A stretch of DNA of 64,000 nt from Sporosarcina jeotgali (GTDB lineage: Bacteria; Bacillota; Bacilli; Bacillales_A; Planococcaceae): contig NZ_CP116341.1 of NCBI RefSeq assembly GCF_033304595.1, positions 1,593,001 to 1,657,000 of the forward strand, read 5' to 3'. Made by a program: the position numbers and the translations under genes. Shown here piece after piece: positions 16,293-25,197 of the stretch; positions within the stretch are counted from its first letter, which is position 1; each line of letters starts with the position of its first letter. Below the pieces are notes generated by a model that was given only the letters and a program-made list of their open reading frames with translations, ran no database searches and was not told the DNA's origin.

Positions 16293-17525
16293 TTATGATC
16301 CAAGAAGAAGATCTTCTGGATTTTCGATTAATTCCTTGATCATTTTCAAGAAACCAACTGAATCTTTACCATCGATGACACGGTGGTCATAAGAAAGAGC
16401 CACATACATCATCGGACGGATTTCAACATTATTCCCGACAGCAATCGGACGTTTTTGGATCGTGTGCATTCCAAGAATACCAACTTGAGTTCCGTTAAGG
16501 ATTGGCGTAGATAGAAGTGAACCGAATACTCCGCCGTTCGTAATTGTGAATGAACCGCCTGACATATCAGCTAGCGTCAATTTGTTATCACGCGCTTTTT
16601 TAGCAAGTTCTCCGATAGTTGCTTCGATTTCAGCGAAGTTTTTACGGTCTGCATCGACGACATTTGGTACAACAAGTCCGCCATCAGTGGAAACAGCGAT
16701 ACCTATATCAAAATAGTTTTTCATGATCAACTCATCGCCATCCAGCTCTGAGTTAACTTTAGGATACTTCTTAAGCGCAGCGACAACTGCTTTTGTGAAG
16801 AATGACATGAAACCTAGACGGACATCATTCTTATCAAAGAATTCGTCTTTCTTACGTGAACGAAGTTCCATCACATTTGTCATATCAATCTCATTGAACG
16901 TTGTAAGCATAGCTGTGTTTTGCTTAACTTCAAGCAAACGTTTTGCAATCGTTTGACGGCGACGGCTCATTTTTACGCGTTCTACGCGGCCATCGTCCAC
17001 TTTTGCTTCCTGTTTAGCTGCAGGTGCTGCAGGTTGTGCTTTAGGCGCAGTACCGTGTGCCTCTACGTCTTGAACGCGTACACGCCCCATTGGATCTACA
17101 GGTGAAATCTCGGCTAAGTTAATGCCTTTCTCACGTGCTAGTTTACGTGCAGCAGGACTTGCAATCAAACGATCTCCTGAAGTTGCTTCTTCAGCAGGTG
17201 CTTGCGCCGCAGCTGGTTCAGATACCGCTGGTGCAGTCTGTTCTTGTGCAGATGGAGCGGGTGCAGCCGGCTGCTGTGCCGGTGCTCCCGAACCTGCTCC
17301 AACAATTGCAATGACTTGACCGACTTCAACTGTGTCGCCTTCAGCCGCCATTAGCTCTTGAACTGTTCCAGCTTCTTCTGAAATCACTTCAACGTTTACT
17401 TTGTCTGTTTCAAGTTCAACGATGAATTCACCTTTGTCTACGGATTCACCTGGTTGTTTCAGCCACTTTGCAATTGTTCCTTCGGTAATCGATTCTGCCA
17501 GTTCAGGTACTCGGATCTCTGCCAC
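16293..17525 (-). CDS. odhB: Dihydrolipoyl succinyltransferase, 2-oxoglutarate dehydrogenase E2
   Basis: E2 of the citric-acid-cycle 2-oxoglutarate dehydrogenase complex transfers succinyl from lipoate to CoA. The 410 residues show an N-terminal lipoyl domain with the lipoylated Lys in ETDKVNVEV (about residue 42), an Ala-Pro-rich linker (80-115), a peripheral-subunit-binding domain ([14 protein letters not shown], about 121-134), a second linker and the catalytic core ending in SYDHRVIDG, which holds the active-site His. It follows odhA by 48 bp in one operon. The usual E3 subunit is shared with other complexes and is not in the window. Confidence 0.97.
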   Translation of the reverse strand: MAEIRVPELAESITEGTIAKWLKQPGESVDKGEFIVELETDKVNVEVISEEAGTVQELMAAEGDTVEVGQVIAIVGAGSGAPAQQPAAPAPSAQEQTAPAVSEPAAAQAPAEEATSGDRLIASPAARKLAREKGINLAEISPVDPMGRVRVQDVEAHGTAPKAQPAAPAAKQEAKVDDGRVERVKMSRRRQTIAKRLLEVKQNTAMLTTFNEIDMTNVMELRSRKKDEFFDKNDVRLGFMSFFTKAVVAALKKYPKVNSELDGDELIMKNYFDIGIAVSTDGGLVVPNVVDADRKNFAEIEATIGELAKKARDNKLTLADMSGGSFTITNGGVFGSLLSTPILNGTQVGILGMHTIQKRPIAVGNNVEIRPMMYVALSYDHRVIDGKDSVGFLKMIKELIENPEDLLLGS

Positions 17526-17573
17526 AATAATTTCCTCCTCTAATATCGTTCAATCATTTAAGAATTGCTGTTA

Positions 17574-20396
17574 TTAGTTTTTAAGTGCTTCCTCAATAAT
17601 ACGCTGCTGTTCAAGTTTATGCATTGTGCCATTTCCTTCAGAAGGACTTGCACGATGAATACGCCCAACGTAATTCACTATCAAACCTTGAGAAATTTCA
17701 TACAGATATGGCAATGCGAATGACCATGAGCCCATATTCTTCGGTTCTTCTTGAACCCAAACGATTTCTTCGGCGTTTGGATATCGTTGAATGATTGCAG
17801 CCAGTTTGTCAGATGGGAATGGATATAATTGTTCCACCCGTGCAATATGCAAGTGGTCGAATCCTTCACCGTCTTTCACTTTCTCTGCTAGGTCAATTGC
17901 CATTTTACCGCTAGTCATAATCACTTTTTTCACGCTATCTGCGTTTTTACCTGTATTCGGTTCTTCGAGTACTGTTTCAAAGTGACCTTCCGTCAAATCA
18001 GCTAGATCCGCACCAACAAGCGGATGGCGCAGCAGTGATTTAGGTGTTGCAATGACGAGTGGACGTTCAGCTTCTTCTCCAAGTATTGCAGCTTGTCTGC
18101 GAAGTACGTGGAAGTAGTTTGCTGCACTTGAAATGTTCGCAACTGTCCAGTTGTTTTCGGCACAAAGCTGTAAATAACGTTCGATACGGCTGCTTGAGTG
18201 TTCCGGACCCTGTCCTTCGTAACCATGCGGCAGCATCATGATTAAACCAGACTGCTGACCCCATTTCGCGTTACTGGAAGAGATGAATTGGTCATACATC
18301 ACTTGGGCCATATTGGAGAAATCTCCATATTGCGCTTCCCAAATTGTAACAGTCTTCTCTTCTTCAAGATTATAACCGAATTCATATCCTACGACACCAG
18401 CTTCAGTCAACGGACTGTTGTAAGCGACAAACGACGCGTTTGAATCACTGATGTGATGCAGCGGAACAAATTCTTCGCCTGTTTTTTCATCGTGAAGAAC
18501 AAGATGACGATGTGCAAACGTACCGCGCTGAATGTCTTGACCCGACATCCGGATTGGCTTGCCGTCTTGAAGAATTGAACCGAATGCAAGCTGTTCAGCA
18601 TGCGCCCAGTCGATTTTCCCTTTTCCGTTGAACGGATCTTGACGACGTTTCAAAATACGATCCAGCTTACCGAAGACATTGAAGCTTTCCGGGTATGAGA
18701 GCAATTCTTCGTTCATACGGCGAAGACGTTCTTCAGAAACACCTGTTTGAAGGTCTCTTGGATATCCCGCAAGTACAGCATCAGGCGTTGCATTAGAACT
18801 ATTGCTAGTATCTGATGACGACTCTTTTACTTTGTCATAAGCACGCTGCATCTCAGCAAATACTTCGGCATCCAAGTTCTCAACGTCTTGAGCGGTTAAA
18901 ATGCCTTCTTTTGCTAATTTTTCTCCATACAACTGACGAGCAGTCGGATGGTTGTGCACGTCATGATACATAACAGGGTTTGTAACCATCGGCTCATCCA
19001 TTTCGTTGTGACCGTAACGACGGTAACCGAGAAGATCTATTAGAATGTCTTTACCAAACTTCTGCCGATAGTTGAACGCGAATAATGCTGCGCCGATAAC
19101 ATCTTCCGGACTATCTGCATTCACGTGCAGAATCGGCACTTCGAATCCTTTTGCCATATCCGAAGAGTAGTGGGTTGAACGCGAATCATAATACTCTGTT
19201 GTAAATCCGATCATATTATTTGCGATCACGTGAATGGAACCGCCAGTCTGGAATCCGCGAACCCGGCTGAAGTTGAATGTTTCCTGTGTAATCCCTTCAC
19301 CTGGGAACGCAGCATCTCCGTGAACCATAACTGCGTATGCAGCATTGGTATCTTGTACGGGGATACCGGGATGATCTGTATTTTCTTGTGCAGCACGCGT
19401 CTGTCCTGCGATTACAGGATTCACAACTTCCAAGTGGGATGGGTTGTACGCTAGGAATCGATCCATACCCGTTTGACCTTTATATAAAGCACCAAGGTGA
19501 TACTTTACGTCGCCAAACCAGCCGCGAGTCACTTCTACTGAACCATCTTCCGGCAGAAACGGACCTGATGGGACGCCCGCGAATTCTGCAAACATCATTT
19601 CATAAGGTTTGTTAAGGATGTGCGTCAGAACGTTCAAACGTCCTCTGTGCGCCATGCCAATCAACATTTTCTTCGTATTTGCTTCCTCAGAACGCCTTAC
19701 TAATTCATCTAGGAATACGACCAGCGTGTCAAGACCTTCAATCGAGAATCGTTTCGCTCCTACAAATGTTCTGTGTATGAACTTTTCGAAGCCTTCGATT
19801 CTAGTTAAACGATCTAACAATTGTTTTTTATCGTCAGCTGTAAGGGAAATCGTTAATTTTCCAGATTCAATATTTTCTTGAATCCATAGCTTTTCCTCTT
19901 CTTCAATCAAGTGAGCAAACTCATAAGCGATTTTGCCCGTGTATAAGGATTTCAAATAATTCACAGCGTCGAGTGCATTCTCCACTTGAGAAGGAACTTC
20001 TTTTAAGAAAAGTGACGCTGGCATCGCTTCAAGATCACTTTCAGATAGATCATAAGCTGAAAGTTCAATACGTGAAGCGTCTTTTGGACGGTCATTCAGC
20101 GGGTAAATATCAGCGTTTAAGTGTCCGTATGCCCGAATTGCATCCATGAGTTTGTATGCGGAAAGAACTTTACGGAAATCAGCTGGACTTCCTTGAGTTC
20201 CATCTGCTGTTGCTAAACTTGAGGTATGATCGCCTCCCGTTTCAGGTGTACCGTTTCGCTTAAAGAATTCAGCAAGTTCCGGATCGATGGATTCTGGTGC
20301 ATTTTTGTAAAGCTCATACATCTCCATTACATAGCCAAGGTTCGGACCTGAAAAAGCTGCATACGGTGAACGCTCGGAACCAACACTGTTCGACAT
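17574..20396 (-). CDS. odhA: 2-Oxoglutarate dehydrogenase E1 component
   Basis: This thiamine-diphosphate-dependent E1 decarboxylates 2-oxoglutarate and passes the succinyl unit to OdhB. The 940-residue length equals that of Bacillus OdhA. It begins with the E2-binding region (FSGPNLGYVMEMYELYK), then the core with HRGRLNVL, the MVHGDAAFPGEG block and the C-terminal transketolase-like pyrimidine-binding part. GGAGGTAATAA precedes the ATG. A good promoter, TTGCAT-17-TATAAA, lies at 20442-20470. It is the first gene of odhA-odhB. Confidence 0.97.
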   Translation of the reverse strand: MSNSVGSERSPYAAFSGPNLGYVMEMYELYKNAPESIDPELAEFFKRNGTPETGGDHTSSLATADGTQGSPADFRKVLSAYKLMDAIRAYGHLNADIYPLNDRPKDASRIELSAYDLSESDLEAMPASLFLKEVPSQVENALDAVNYLKSLYTGKIAYEFAHLIEEEEKLWIQENIESGKLTISLTADDKKQLLDRLTRIEGFEKFIHRTFVGAKRFSIEGLDTLVVFLDELVRRSEEANTKKMLIGMAHRGRLNVLTHILNKPYEMMFAEFAGVPSGPFLPEDGSVEVTRGWFGDVKYHLGALYKGQTGMDRFLAYNPSHLEVVNPVIAGQTRAAQENTDHPGIPVQDTNAAYAVMVHGDAAFPGEGITQETFNFSRVRGFQTGGSIHVIANNMIGFTTEYYDSRSTHYSSDMAKGFEVPILHVNADSPEDVIGAALFAFNYRQKFGKDILIDLLGYRRYGHNEMDEPMVTNPVMYHDVHNHPTARQLYGEKLAKEGILTAQDVENLDAEVFAEMQRAYDKVKESSSDTSNSSNATPDAVLAGYPRDLQTGVSEERLRRMNEELLSYPESFNVFGKLDRILKRRQDPFNGKGKIDWAHAEQLAFGSILQDGKPIRMSGQDIQRGTFAHRHLVLHDEKTGEEFVPLHHISDSNASFVAYNSPLTEAGVVGYEFGYNLEEEKTVTIWEAQYGDFSNMAQVMYDQFISSSNAKWGQQSGLIMMLPHGYEGQGPEHSSSRIERYLQLCAENNWTVANISSAANYFHVLRRQAAILGEEAERPLVIATPKSLLRHPLVGADLADLTEGHFETVLEEPNTGKNADSVKKVIMTSGKMAIDLAEKVKDGEGFDHLHIARVEQLYPFPSDKLAAIIQRYPNAEEIVWVQEEPKNMGSWSFALPYLYEISQGLIVNYVGRIHRASPSEGNGTMHKLEQQRIIEEALKN

Positions 20397-20441
20397 GAGT
20401 TATTACCTCCACATTTGCCTTTTGGCATGTTGCGCAAATTT

Positions 20442-20470
20442 TTTATATCCTTCTTCATGTTACCATGCAA
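20442..20470 (-). promoter_or_regulatory. SigA promoter of odhAB
   Basis: On the minus strand, TTGCAT (20465-20470) and TATAAA (20442-20447) are exactly 17 bp apart, giving a leader of about 40 nt. Confidence 0.65.
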
Positions 20471-20593
20471 ACACTTGAACTGAAAGGGTTTCGTTCTAGT
20501 AAGCACATGTATTATCCGCGGACTAGTTTACACCTTGCAGACTCGCTATGCAAGAGTTAAAAAAACGCAAGTGTCCATTTTGTGGATTAAAGT

Positions 20594-21676
20594 TTATGAG
20601 TTCGTTCTATACGAGAGAATGAGATTCGCCATTTCTTCGGGCGTTTTGGTTGCATCCGTTTGTTCCATTGTCGAAATGATGATCTTTTTGTCCTCTGCAA
20701 GGTCCACAAGACCAGCTAATAATGACACTTCTGTAATGTCCTCCTCATTCAGGACATGTGCAAAACCAAGTTTCTTAAAATGTTCAGCATTCAGAATCTG
20801 GTCACCCCTGCTTTTTTCAGCAGACAATGGAACAAGGAGCATCGGTATACGGACCGCGAGTAATTCAAATATCGCGTTTGAACCCGCACGAGAAAGTGCC
20901 AGTTCAGACGCCGCCATCAAGTGCGGCAGCCCCTCAGTCACGTATTCAAACTGAATATACCCTTCTGTCTGGTCAAGGGATTCATCTAAATTCCCTTTTC
21001 CGCAAAGATGAATAATTTGGAAATCTTTTAAAACCGTTTGCAGGTTGCCTCTTAGTGCATCATTGAGTACTGCAGAACCTTGACTGCCTCCCATTACGAT
21101 GACGACTGGCTTATCTCCAGATAACCCAGACATGCGAAGACCGGTCTTTCGATCTCCTTCAAATAGTTCAGGACGGATAATTGCTCCTGAACAAGAAGAC
21201 TTCTCCGAAGGGACATATGAAAGTGTTTCTTCAAATACGGTAAAGATATGCTTTACAAATGGCAGTGCGATTTTGTTAGCGAGTCCAGGAGACACATCTG
21301 ATTCGTGTGCAACGACAGGAATACGCGCAAGCTTAGCAGCAAGCACAACCGGTACCGACACAAATCCGCCCTTGGAGAAGATAATCACAGGCTTTAATTT
21401 ACGCAAAATCGAATATGCCTGTAAAACACCCGCACCTACGCGAAAAGGATCCGTAAAGTTTTTCATTGAAAAATAACGTCTTAGTTTACCACTATCAATT
21501 GCATGGTAGGTCACTTCTGGATGACCTGTGCCGATTAGGTCCCGCTCTATTCCTTCATGGGATCCGATATAATGAATCTCGTATCCTCTTTCTAAAAATG
21601 CAGGGATAATCGCCTCGTTAACCGAGACGTGCCCAGCCGTTCCTCCGCCTGTTAATACGATTACTGGCCGTTTCAT
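20594..21676 (-). CDS. murG: MurG-type UDP-GlcNAc:lipid I N-acetylglucosaminyltransferase
   Basis: MurG adds GlcNAc to lipid I to make lipid II on the inner membrane face. The 360-residue GT-B fold protein shows the two glycine loops TGGGTAGH (residues 9-16) and FSKGGFVS, the HESD motif and the donor-binding GGSQGS (about 196-201). It stands alone rather than in the mur/fts cluster, like the second murG gene found in some Bacillales, so a separate murG elsewhere is possible. AGAGGTGAACGG precedes the ATG. The GG in GGxQG and the E in FE(L)L are present, so it is probably active. Confidence 0.9.
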   Translation of the reverse strand: MKRPVIVLTGGGTAGHVSVNEAIIPAFLERGYEIHYIGSHEGIERDLIGTGHPEVTYHAIDSGKLRRYFSMKNFTDPFRVGAGVLQAYSILRKLKPVIIFSKGGFVSVPVVLAAKLARIPVVAHESDVSPGLANKIALPFVKHIFTVFEETLSYVPSEKSSCSGAIIRPELFEGDRKTGLRMSGLSGDKPVVIVMGGSQGSAVLNDALRGNLQTVLKDFQIIHLCGKGNLDESLDQTEGYIQFEYVTEGLPHLMAASELALSRAGSNAIFELLAVRIPMLLVPLSAEKSRGDQILNAEHFKKLGFAHVLNEEDITEVSLLAGLVDLAEDKKIIISTMEQTDATKTPEEMANLILSYRTNS

Positions 21677-21794
21677 TAGGGCCGTTCACCTCTTCTATCA
21701 TTAAAAAATAAAGTCAATCTCATTTGTTTCTTTTGATAGTATACCAAAATAAGCATGATACAATAAGGATTGAAACAAAAAAGGAGGGAAATCG

Positions 21795-23147
21795 ATGGAA
21801 TCTTCTCTTCCTGTGGAAAGAAAATCATTCCGTTTTGCCAAAATTGTTATGCCGATTTTAATCACACAGGTAGCACTCTACTTAGTAACATTCTTTGATA
21901 TCCTTATGACCGGAAGATACAATACATACCATTTAGCAGGAGTAACAATTGGTTCATCTTTCTGGGTCCCTGTTTATACGGGTCTTGCAGGTATCCTTAT
22001 GGCGCTTACGCCGATTATTGCCCAGCATGTCGGAGCCAGACGGAACGAACATGTCCGCCCCTCTGTTCAACAAGGAATCTATGTATCCGTTGCGTTAGCC
22101 GCAGTCGTTTTTGGATTAATTCTTTTCGTATTCTTCCCAATCATCCGTACGATGTCACTTGAAACACCCGTGAGTATTGTAGCGATTGACTATTTAAAAG
22201 GGATGAGTGTTGGGCTTGCACCATTGTTCGCATACACCGTATTACGATCGTTCTTTGACGCACTGGGTTCTACTCGTGTGTCGATGTTCATCATCTTAAT
22301 TTCTGCCCCCATTAACGTGCTCTTGAACTACTTATTAATCTATGGTCACTTTGGCTTCCCTGAGCTTGGGGGAGCTGGTGCTGGTTATGCTTCAGGAATT
22401 ACGTATTGGATTGTGTTTGCTATTGCCGGAGTTGTAGCGGTCGCGGGTAAACCTTATCAGAAATATGAGCTTTTGCATCATTGGCAGCTGCCGAGCTGGC
22501 CCTATTGGAAAGAGATTTTGTTCATTGGTGTACCCATCGGAATGTCCATATTCATTGAAACCAGTATTTTTTCAGTAGTTACGTTATTGATGAGTTCCTA
22601 TTCAACTGAAGTAATTTCTGCGCACCAAGTCGCACTGAATTTCACTTCCCTGCTGTATATGATTCCGCTTAGTATATCAATGGGAGCGACCATATTAGTC
22701 GGGCAATCGATAGGGGCGGGTCAATCCAGCGATGCAAGAAAATACAGCTTGCTTGGTATAAGTTTCGCCGTGATTTTCAGCTTTATCGGCATCGCCATAT
22801 TATTAGGGTTCCGCGAACCAATCGCTTCGTTATACACGACAGACAAGTCGATCATCACTCTGGCTGCCCAATTTTTCATATTTGCAGCGTTATTTCAGTT
22901 ATCGGATGCTGTTCAAGCACCTATACAAGGGGCACTGCGGGGTTACAAGGATGTCAACATCACATTCCTGATGGGCTTTATATCCCTATGGGTGATTGGA
23001 CTTCCTGTTGGCTATGCCGCTGCCACTTATACCGGTCTCGGCCCTTACGGATATTGGGTCGGGTTAATTGCAGGGTTAACGGTTGGAGCAATTGCACTGA
23101 GTATTAGACTGCGAGTTGTTCAGAAAAGACATGATCTTTCTATTTGA
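21795..23147 (+). CDS. MATE family multidrug/Na+ antiporter
   Basis: This 450-residue membrane protein has about twelve helices and the twofold MATE repeat. The first half starts PILITQVALYLVTFFDILMTGRY and the second repeats the pattern around FIGVPIGMSIFIETSIFSVV. It is probably a NorM-like exporter driven by sodium or protons and expels cationic compounds. AAAGGAGGG precedes the ATG. It is a single gene ending at a strong terminator shared with the CAP-protein gene. Substrates are unknown. Confidence 0.93.
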   Translation: MESSLPVERKSFRFAKIVMPILITQVALYLVTFFDILMTGRYNTYHLAGVTIGSSFWVPVYTGLAGILMALTPIIAQHVGARRNEHVRPSVQQGIYVSVALAAVVFGLILFVFFPIIRTMSLETPVSIVAIDYLKGMSVGLAPLFAYTVLRSFFDALGSTRVSMFIILISAPINVLLNYLLIYGHFGFPELGGAGAGYASGITYWIVFAIAGVVAVAGKPYQKYELLHHWQLPSWPYWKEILFIGVPIGMSIFIETSIFSVVTLLMSSYSTEVISAHQVALNFTSLLYMIPLSISMGATILVGQSIGAGQSSDARKYSLLGISFAVIFSFIGIAILLGFREPIASLYTTDKSIITLAAQFFIFAALFQLSDAVQAPIQGALRGYKDVNITFLMGFISLWVIGLPVGYAAATYTGLGPYGYWVGLIAGLTVGAIALSIRLRVVQKRHDLSI

Positions 23148-23148
23148 T

Positions 23149-23197
23149 AAAAAACGCCGGTTCAGCAATTTTTTTTGCTGAACCGGCGTTACTTTTT
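23149..23197. terminator. Bidirectional terminator, MATE versus CAP gene
   Basis: AACGCCGGTTCAGCAA and TTGCTGAACCGGCGTT form a perfect 16-bp stem flanked by A- and T-runs between two convergent genes. Confidence 0.93.
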
Positions 23198-24044
23198 ATT
23201 TTTGAATAAATTGCTGTGTCCAATAGTTACCTCTTGCATCGTAACCGATTCCGATGTGCGTGTAGCCAGGAGTCAAGATGTTTTCACGGTGTCCTGGGGA
23301 CGCCATCCAACCTATAACGACTTCTTCTGCACTTCGTTGACCCATTGCAATATTTTCAGCAGCAGCGCGGTATGTGATACCGTTCGCTTTCATCTGATCA
23401 AACGGTGAGCCGTATGTCGGGCTTGTATGAGAGAAGTAATTCTTTGAAGCCATGTCTGCAGATTTTGCACGTGCAGTCTGCATCAATTTCTCATCCATTT
23501 GAAGAGGTTTCAAACCTGCTTTTTGACGTTCTGCATTCGTAAGCGTCAAGACTGCTTGTTCGATTTGACTCGCAGAAACTTGACCTTGGTCAGGTGTTTG
23601 TTCTGGTTTTTCTTGCGGTGCCGGCTTAGCAGGCGGTGTCGGCACTGGAGTAACGTCCGGCTTTTGCTCAGGCTGTGGTGTCGGCACTGGCTTTTCAGCT
23701 GCTGGAGGCGTTGGTTTTTCCGGTTTCACTTCAGGCACCGGCTTCTGATCCGGCTTTGGTGTCGGTGTTGGCTTTTCAACTGGAACATCCGGCTTTTCTA
23801 CAGGTTTTTGCTGCGGTTTCACATAGTGTTTCATTAACCAGCTGGCTAACCCATTGTAGTAAGCTTGCAGATCCCCCTTATTGTATTGAAGCTGTGTCGG
23901 GAGCTGTTGCAAATTCCCCTCCGCGGTAATTGTTTTTACTGCTTTGTTCACTTGGACAGAGTCTAGAGTAGAAGCTTCTGCCTGGCTAGTGTTCGGCAAT
24001 ACGAGTGCCGAACCGAGCAAGATGACTGCTATCGATTTTTTCAT
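23196..24044 (-). CDS. Secreted CAP/SCP-domain protein, YkwD-like
   Basis: The 282-residue protein has a signal peptide (MKKSIAVILLGSALVLP, cleavage near SQAEA), a helical N-terminal region, a long Pro-Lys-Glu-rich linker (about 80-150: PTPKPDQKPVPEVKPEKP-type repeats) and a C-terminal CAP domain with NAERQKAGL, FSHTSP, AENIAMG and HRENIL motifs. The linker probably spans the cell wall. ATG 24044 is chosen because AGGGAGG lies eight bases before it and it begins the signal peptide; 26 further in-frame residues upstream do not look like one. Biochemical function of bacterial CAP proteins is unclear. Confidence 0.92.
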   Translation of the reverse strand: MKKSIAVILLGSALVLPNTSQAEASTLDSVQVNKAVKTITAEGNLQQLPTQLQYNKGDLQAYYNGLASWLMKHYVKPQQKPVEKPDVPVEKPTPTPKPDQKPVPEVKPEKPTPPAAEKPVPTPQPEQKPDVTPVPTPPAKPAPQEKPEQTPDQGQVSASQIEQAVLTLTNAERQKAGLKPLQMDEKLMQTARAKSADMASKNYFSHTSPTYGSPFDQMKANGITYRAAAENIAMGQRSAEEVVIGWMASPGHRENILTPGYTHIGIGYDARGNYWTQQFIQK

Positions 24045-24239
24045 CTTGTACGCCTCCCTTCGAAAACTATCGTAAACGAAGAAGGCTGTCGCAAAACTGG
24101 AATACATTGGAGACATCTCCACTCCCTATCTCTTTGTCTTTAAAAATAGAGTTGAAGAATGTTCTCAATGGATATCAATGGTATTGGGATGCATTATTGG
24201 ATAACAAATCGTCTTGACAAGGCATGAGAAAGCATCTAT

Positions 24240-25136
24240 TTAATCAATCCATTCAATTTGTTCAATACCTTCGCCAATCACAACAAGACGTTCAGGCATC
24301 TTTACATATTCCGGCATCCAGTTCACCATACCATAGGCATATTGGAACAGCATCGGATTTTTCACACCCTCAATTGGGATATATCCTTTCATGCGATATA
24401 CGGTATCAGGAAGTGAAGCCGTCCATGATTCAACATCCTCTTTTTTCACTGGATTCAGGAACAGTATGACTTTCGATGAAAGCGGTAAGTTCTTGCCTGA
24501 AATAATCGGCTGCTGTGCAGACTTCTCGGCTGACAATGTTTTTTCAATGAATGAGAAATCTAATTTCCCTTTGACGGTCTGTACAATAGGTGCAGACGTG
24601 TTCAAGTTCGCAAGTTCCATTGAAATGGTTGCTAATTGCGAGTCCGTCACTAAGTCAGACTTATTTAATGCAATAATATGCGCATGCCGGATTTGTTCTA
24701 ACATCAGAGAGTGGATTCTAGGTGAAAGCTCTTCCCGATTCAGCCACCTGGGTGCATCTGCCACTGTAACAATACCTTTTACTTGAAGGCGATCTGCAAA
24801 TAAGGGTGAATACACGGCGTCCAAAGCTTCCACTGGATGTGCAGCACCCGTAGTTTCAATCAGAATGACATCAATGCCTTCGTAGTCTTCCAAGAGCGCT
24901 TGTAATTGCGCCTCTGTCTTCTCAGAACCCGTACAGCAAATACAGCCGCTCAGCAGTTCTTTTAACGGAACATCCCCTGATGCGGATACAGAATCTGAAT
25001 CCACGGGCAATTCTCCAAACTCATTCATCAAAACAGCCGGTTTCTTGCCCGCTGCTTTCAGTTGAGCAATTGAATTTAGCAGAAGTGATGTTTTACCGCT
25101 TCCGAGAAAACCACTATATAAATATACATCTATCAT
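24240..25136 (-). CDS. CobW/COG0523 G3E GTPase, metallochaperone-like
   Basis: This 298-residue GTPase has the P-loop GFLGSGKT (residues 9-16), the metal-binding CICC motif (about 65-68) that defines COG0523 proteins, a Walker B-like VILIETTG and the base-specificity motif NKSD. Related proteins deliver zinc or cobalt in metal-limited cells (YciC/ZagA, YjiA). The C-terminal CobW_C domain is present but short, and there is no His-rich stretch. The gene lies 61 bp after the protease gene, beyond a hairpin. No clear Zur box was seen upstream. Metal identity is unknown. Confidence 0.87.
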   Translation of the reverse strand: MIDVYLYSGFLGSGKTSLLLNSIAQLKAAGKKPAVLMNEFGELPVDSDSVSASGDVPLKELLSGCICCTGSEKTEAQLQALLEDYEGIDVILIETTGAAHPVEALDAVYSPLFADRLQVKGIVTVADAPRWLNREELSPRIHSLMLEQIRHAHIIALNKSDLVTDSQLATISMELANLNTSAPIVQTVKGKLDFSFIEKTLSAEKSAQQPIISGKNLPLSSKVILFLNPVKKEDVESWTASLPDTVYRMKGYIPIEGVKNPMLFQYAYGMVNWMPEYVKMPERLVVIGEGIEQIEWID

Positions 25137-25160
25137 TGTACCCCATCCTTTCTAGTAGAG

Positions 25161-25194
25161 AAGGCGCCCAATCCGGTATGGATTGGGCGCCTTC
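25161..25194 (-). terminator. Hairpin downstream of the Ctp protease gene
   Basis: AAGGCGCCCAATCC/GGATTGGGCGCCTT is a perfect 14-bp stem right after the stop codon. The minus-strand tail is CTCTACTAG, so the T-run is weak and readthrough into the cobW-like gene is possible. Confidence 0.65.
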
Positions 25195-25197
25195 AGC

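Noticed and set aside
19337-19881. Rightward ORFs within odhA
   Set aside because: They are antisense shadows of a well-conserved enzyme gene, without ribosome sites or recognisable products.
24045-24122. N-terminal extension of the CAP protein
   Set aside because: The extension lacks a ribosome site and would bury the signal peptide.
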